The position numbers were made by a program, and so were the translations under genes. From assembly GCA_023431405.1 (NCBI GenBank), contig JAEYVZ010000082.1:1-7564 (forward strand): a stretch of 7,564 nucleotides of DNA, written 5' to 3'. Below are positions 4,969 through 7,564 of this stretch, piece after piece (the first letter of the stretch is position 1; every line of letters begins with the position of its first letter). Under the pieces are notes generated by a model. The model did no database searches and was not told where the DNA came from. It worked only from the letters and a program-made list of their open reading frames with translations. The DNA is from Actinomycetes bacterium. Its GTDB lineage: Bacteria; Actinomycetota; Actinomycetes; Actinomycetales; Microbacteriaceae.

Positions 4969-5922
4969 GTGAGCGAACCCATCACGCATCCGAACTCGAG
5001 CAAGATCCTGCGCGCATCCATCTGGGTCGCCATCGGGGCCCTCATCGCGGCCGCGCTGGTCTGCGTCGTCTGGGTGCTGGTCGGCGACGCGAACGGCATG
5101 ATCGGCAAGGCGTTCCTCACCATCCTGCTGCTGGCGGCGTTCGCCGGCATCGCGATCCTCGAAGCACATCTGGCATCCCGCAGGCCCGCCTGGTTCGCGC
5201 TTGCGAGCATGATCGTGTGGGTCGTCATCCTGCTCGTCGCGGCACTGCTCATCTGGATGCCGGAGCCCGACGAGTACTTCGGCCGCGGCATCGAGCGGTT
5301 CTTCAAGCTGCTGCTGATCGTGCTGATCCTGCAGGGGATGCTGCTCCACATCCGCCTCTACTCGAAGGCGCACGACCGCTACCGCACGACGTTCACCTCG
5401 ATCGTCACCTACGTGACCATCGGTCTTGTCGCGATCCTCGCCGTGATGCTCGTGCTTCCTCTCCTCATCGACGAGTACGTCACGTTCCGCGCGTTCTACT
5501 GGCGGGTCGTCGTCGCGATCGCCATCCTCGCCGCCGTCGGCACCGCCCTTGTGCCCCTGGTGAACGCCCTGTTCGCGCCGAAGCGCGAGCGCCCGGCCCG
5601 GCCCGCGGCGGGCACCTACTACCAGCCCGCGCCTGTTCAGCCGCAGTGGCCCACCTACGCCGACGGCTTCACCCCGCTCCCCGTGCTCCCCGACGGCTCG
5701 CCTGACTGGAACGCCTATTACACCGGTCAGCCGACCTATCCGCAGGGGTACGCCGGGGTGACGCAGGGACACCCCGTCGAGCACGCGGCCCCCGCTGCGG
5801 TCGCCGCGGAGCAGCCGCACAGCGCGTCCGCCGCCGCCACAGGCGACCAGCAGCCCACCCCGCCGACGACTCAGCCCGGCTACCAGGGCTACCCACCGCC
5901 GCCCCCGCCGCCCATGGCCTGA
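4969..5922 (+). CDS. Six-helix membrane protein with Pro/Tyr/Gln-rich tail
   Basis: A 317-residue protein of unknown function. After a short polar N-terminus there are six predicted membrane helices, at about 15-38, 46-66, 75-96, 111-130, 144-166 and 178-202. Small loops separate them; the loop after helix 3 is acidic (EPDEYFGRGIE, 99-109) and the one after helix 4 is basic (about 129-140). A basic PKRER stretch (204-208) then leads into a roughly 110-residue low-complexity tail rich in Pro, Tyr, Gln and Ala, ending in a run of seven Pro. By the positive-inside rule the basic stretch puts the tail in the cytosol. Such tails are common on actinobacterial membrane proteins and may bind partners. 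The GTG start is chosen from its Shine-Dalgarno sequence. It diverges from the small membrane protein at 4852 and converges with the oxidoreductase across a 37-bp gap. No catalytic motif is seen. Confidence 0.82.
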   Translation: MSEPITHPNSSKILRASIWVAIGALIAAALVCVVWVLVGDANGMIGKAFLTILLLAAFAGIAILEAHLASRRPAWFALASMIVWVVILLVAALLIWMPEPDEYFGRGIERFFKLLLIVLILQGMLLHIRLYSKAHDRYRTTFTSIVTYVTIGLVAILAVMLVLPLLIDEYVTFRAFYWRVVVAIAILAAVGTALVPLVNALFAPKRERPARPAAGTYYQPAPVQPQWPTYADGFTPLPVLPDGSPDWNAYYTGQPTYPQGYAGVTQGHPVEHAAPAAVAAEQPHSASAAATGDQQPTPPTTQPGYQGYPPPPPPPMA

Positions 5923-5959
5923 CGTCGGGTCGCGGCCGCGCCTCCGGTGCGACCGCCGC

Positions 5960-7564
5960 TCAGTCGCCGACGAGGATCTCCAGCGCCGCCATCGCGGCGT
6001 TGTGTCCGCCGATGCCGCTGACGGCGCCGCCGCGGCGGGCGCCGGATCCGCACACGAGCACGCGCTCGTGGTCCGTCGCGACGCCCCACCGCTGCGCCGG
6101 AGTGTCGAGCGGCTCATCGTCGGAGGCCCACGGCCAGTCGAGCGAGCCGTGGAAGATGTCGCCGCCGATCATGCCGAGCGATTCTTCGAGATCGGCGGTC
6201 GTCCGTGCCTCGATGCACGGGGTGCCATCGGGCGCGGTGTAGACGCAGTCGGCGATCGGCTCCGCGAGTACCGCATCGAGCGACCGCTGCGCCGCGGCGA
6301 GGAGCTCTTCGCGGATCACGGCGGGGTCGGCATCCCTCGTCAACCGGTGAGGCACCTGCAGACCGAACAAGGTGAGGGTGTGCGCACCCGCAGCCTGCAG
6401 CTCAGGGCCGAGGATCGACGGGTCGGTGAGCGAGTGGCAGTAGATCTCCGCAGGAAGAGGATCAGGAATCTCACCTGCCGCGGCGACGTCGTAGGCCTCG
6501 TCGAGCTGAGAGAGCGTCTCGTTGATGTGGAACGTCCCCGCGAAAGCCGCCTCGGGGGCCACCGATTCGTCGCGCAACCGGGGGAGGCGGCGAAGCAGCA
6601 TGTTCACCTTGATCTGTGCGCCCTCGGGGATCTGCGCACCCTCGGGACTCTGCGCCCCCTCGGGTGTCCGCGCAGTACCGGCCGCCGAGGCGGTGCCGGC
6701 GCCGTCGGACGCGCGCAGCAGCCGGGCGAGCAGGGCGGGTCCGACTCCGCTCAGCACGAGGCGACCGGCCACGGAGGAGCCATCGGCGAGCGTCACGACG
6801 CCCTCCGGCGAGATCGCGACGACCTCGGCGTCTGCACGCAACTCCGCGCCGGCTGCGCGGGCTGCCCTCTCCAGTTCGGCGGTGACGGCGCCCATGCCTC
6901 CCACCGGGACGTCCCAGTCGCCGGTGCCGCCGCCGATCACGTGGTACAGGAAGCAGCGGTTCGCGGTCAGTCCGTCGTCCTGCAGCGACGCGAAGGTGCC
7001 GATGAGTCCGTCGGTCGCCACCACCCCGCGGACCAGGTCGCTGCCGAACCAGTCCGCCACCACCTCGCCGAGCGGACGGCCGGTGACCTGCTCCCAGAGT
7101 TCCGGATCGGCCAGCCGGGCCCGCAGCGCGTCCGCGGTGGGCAGCGGTTCCAGCAGCGAGGGGAAGACCACCCGGGCGATCGCGCTCGTCTCCCGGTAGA
7201 ACTCCGACCAGGCGACGGCGTCCGGGCCGGCTCCCACCCGGTCGAAGGCCTCACGGGCGGCGGCAGCGCTCGCGTACCGGTCCACCAGCAGTCCCCGGTC
7301 GGGCTGGTCGGGGTCTGGGGTGTAGGACGAGTAGCGGCGCCGCACCAGCCGCAGATTCAGGCCGAGGTCGGTGACGATCCGGCGCGGCAGCAGGCTGATC
7401 AGGTAGGCGTACCGGGACAGCCGCGCGTCCACTCCGGCGAAGACCCGGTCGGAGACGGCAGCGCCACCGGCGTGATCGCTTCGCTCCAGCACCAGCACGC
7501 GCAACCCCGCCCGGGCGAGGTAGGCCGCCGCGGTCAGGCCGTTGTGGCCGCCGCCGACGATCAC
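5960..7564 (-). CDS. PYROXD2-like FAD-dependent oxidoreductase (partial)
   Basis: The 3' 534 codons of a gene that runs off the right edge. The visible first codon (GTG, 7562-7564) is probably an internal Val in the first beta strand, so only a few N-terminal residues should be missing. The FAD-binding Rossmann motif GGGHNG is at 4-9, followed by VLER (25-28) and the HAGGAA turn (31-36). The SRYAYLISLLP segment (50-60) resembles the substrate-region signature of PYROXD2 / phytoene dehydrogenase-related proteins (COG1233) rather than true carotenoid desaturases. The C-terminal flavin-contact segment, GSGARRGGAVSGIGGHN (506-522), is intact. The reaction is unknown for bacterial members; a FAD-linked dehydrogenation or isomerisation is the family expectation. 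Residues about 286-318 form an Ala/Gly/Thr-rich insert ending in three PEGAQ repeats. No carotenoid genes are visible nearby. Confidence 0.9.
   Translation of the reverse strand: MIVGGGHNGLTAAAYLARAGLRVLVLERSDHAGGAAVSDRVFAGVDARLSRYAYLISLLPRRIVTDLGLNLRLVRRRYSSYTPDPDQPDRGLLVDRYASAAAAREAFDRVGAGPDAVAWSEFYRETSAIARVVFPSLLEPLPTADALRARLADPELWEQVTGRPLGEVVADWFGSDLVRGVVATDGLIGTFASLQDDGLTANRCFLYHVIGGGTGDWDVPVGGMGAVTAELERAARAAGAELRADAEVVAISPEGVVTLADGSSVAGRLVLSGVGPALLARLLRASDGAGTASAAGTARTPEGAQSPEGAQIPEGAQIKVNMLLRRLPRLRDESVAPEAAFAGTFHINETLSQLDEAYDVAAAGEIPDPLPAEIYCHSLTDPSILGPELQAAGAHTLTLFGLQVPHRLTRDADPAVIREELLAAAQRSLDAVLAEPIADCVYTAPDGTPCIEARTTADLEESLGMIGGDIFHGSLDWPWASDDEPLDTPAQRWGVATDHERVLVCGSGARRGGAVSGIGGHNAAMAALEILVGD
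6611..6664 (-). repeat. Three 18-bp in-frame tandem repeats (PEGAQ-I/S)
   Basis: Three head-to-tail 18-bp units (6611-6628, 6629-6646, 6647-6664) inside the oxidoreductase gene encode PEGAQI, PEGAQI and PEGAQS. The first two units differ at two positions, both synonymous third-codon positions. A degenerate partial unit follows at 6665-6674. Because the unit length is a multiple of three, gain or loss of a copy keeps the frame. Confidence 0.9.

Noticed and set aside
3558..5351. 597-aa minus-strand ORF
   Set aside because: It is antisense to the methyltransferase and membrane protein genes, very rich in Arg, His and Gly, and has no domain. It is a high-GC shadow frame.
5928..5954. Inverted repeat GGTCGC / GCGACC between convergent genes
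   Set aside because: A 6-bp stem with a 15-nt loop and no T-tract, close to chance level for such GC-rich DNA; not called as a terminator.
4786..6117. 443-aa minus-strand ORF
   Set aside because: Arg/Asp/His-rich low-complexity translation opposite the six-helix membrane protein and overlapping the end of the oxidoreductase gene; a shadow frame.
6522..7199. 225-aa plus-strand Ser/Ala/Pro-rich ORF
   Set aside because: Antisense to the intact oxidoreductase frame; no start signal and low-complexity composition. The CAPSG repeats in it are just the complement of the PEGAQ repeats.

Overview
The window looks like chromosome from a high-GC actinobacterium, most likely a member of the Microbacteriaceae (Microbacterium-like). 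This rests on the strong G/C preference at codon third positions, the very short intergenic gaps, TAnnnT-type -10 boxes placed 6-8 nt before start codons (leaderless transcripts), and the families present. No 16S or other phylogenetic marker is present, so the assignment is an inference.

Layout, left to right. A small Trp-rich protein of unknown function (32-361, minus) diverges from a bile acid:sodium symporter (BASS) family transporter (428-1312). Next come a stand-alone FBP-type zinc-finger protein (1338-1826) with a good rho-independent terminator, a tRNA-Tyr(GUA) with encoded CCA (1960-2044), a CorA-family divalent cation channel (2088-3086), a YfcE-like metallophosphoesterase (3110-3604) and a solitary beta-class DNA methyltransferase (3663-4577). 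The methyltransferase converges on a small membrane protein (4595-4852, minus). That gene diverges from a six-helix membrane protein with a Pro/Tyr/Gln-rich tail (4969-5922). The window ends inside a PYROXD2-like FAD-dependent oxidoreductase (5960-7564, minus) that is cut at its N-terminus.

Most genes appear to be single transcription units rather than one operon. Six of the eight protein genes whose starts are visible carry a -10-like hexamer 6-8 nt before the start codon and no Shine-Dalgarno sequence. Only the divergent membrane-protein pair (4852 minus and 4969 plus) has conventional Shine-Dalgarno leaders. No gene spans a gap over 300 bp; the longest non-coding stretch between protein genes (1827-2087) holds the terminator, the tRNA promoter and the tRNA.

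I see no mobile element, CRISPR array, toxin-antitoxin pair, phage gene or recognisable defence cassette. This is mostly an ordinary housekeeping region and I do not claim a new system. The points most worth a second look are the repeated leaderless-start module, the over-represented hexamer GGATGC/GCATCC, the orphan methyltransferase with an inverted repeat against its -10 box, and an 18-bp in-frame tandem repeat inside the oxidoreductase gene.
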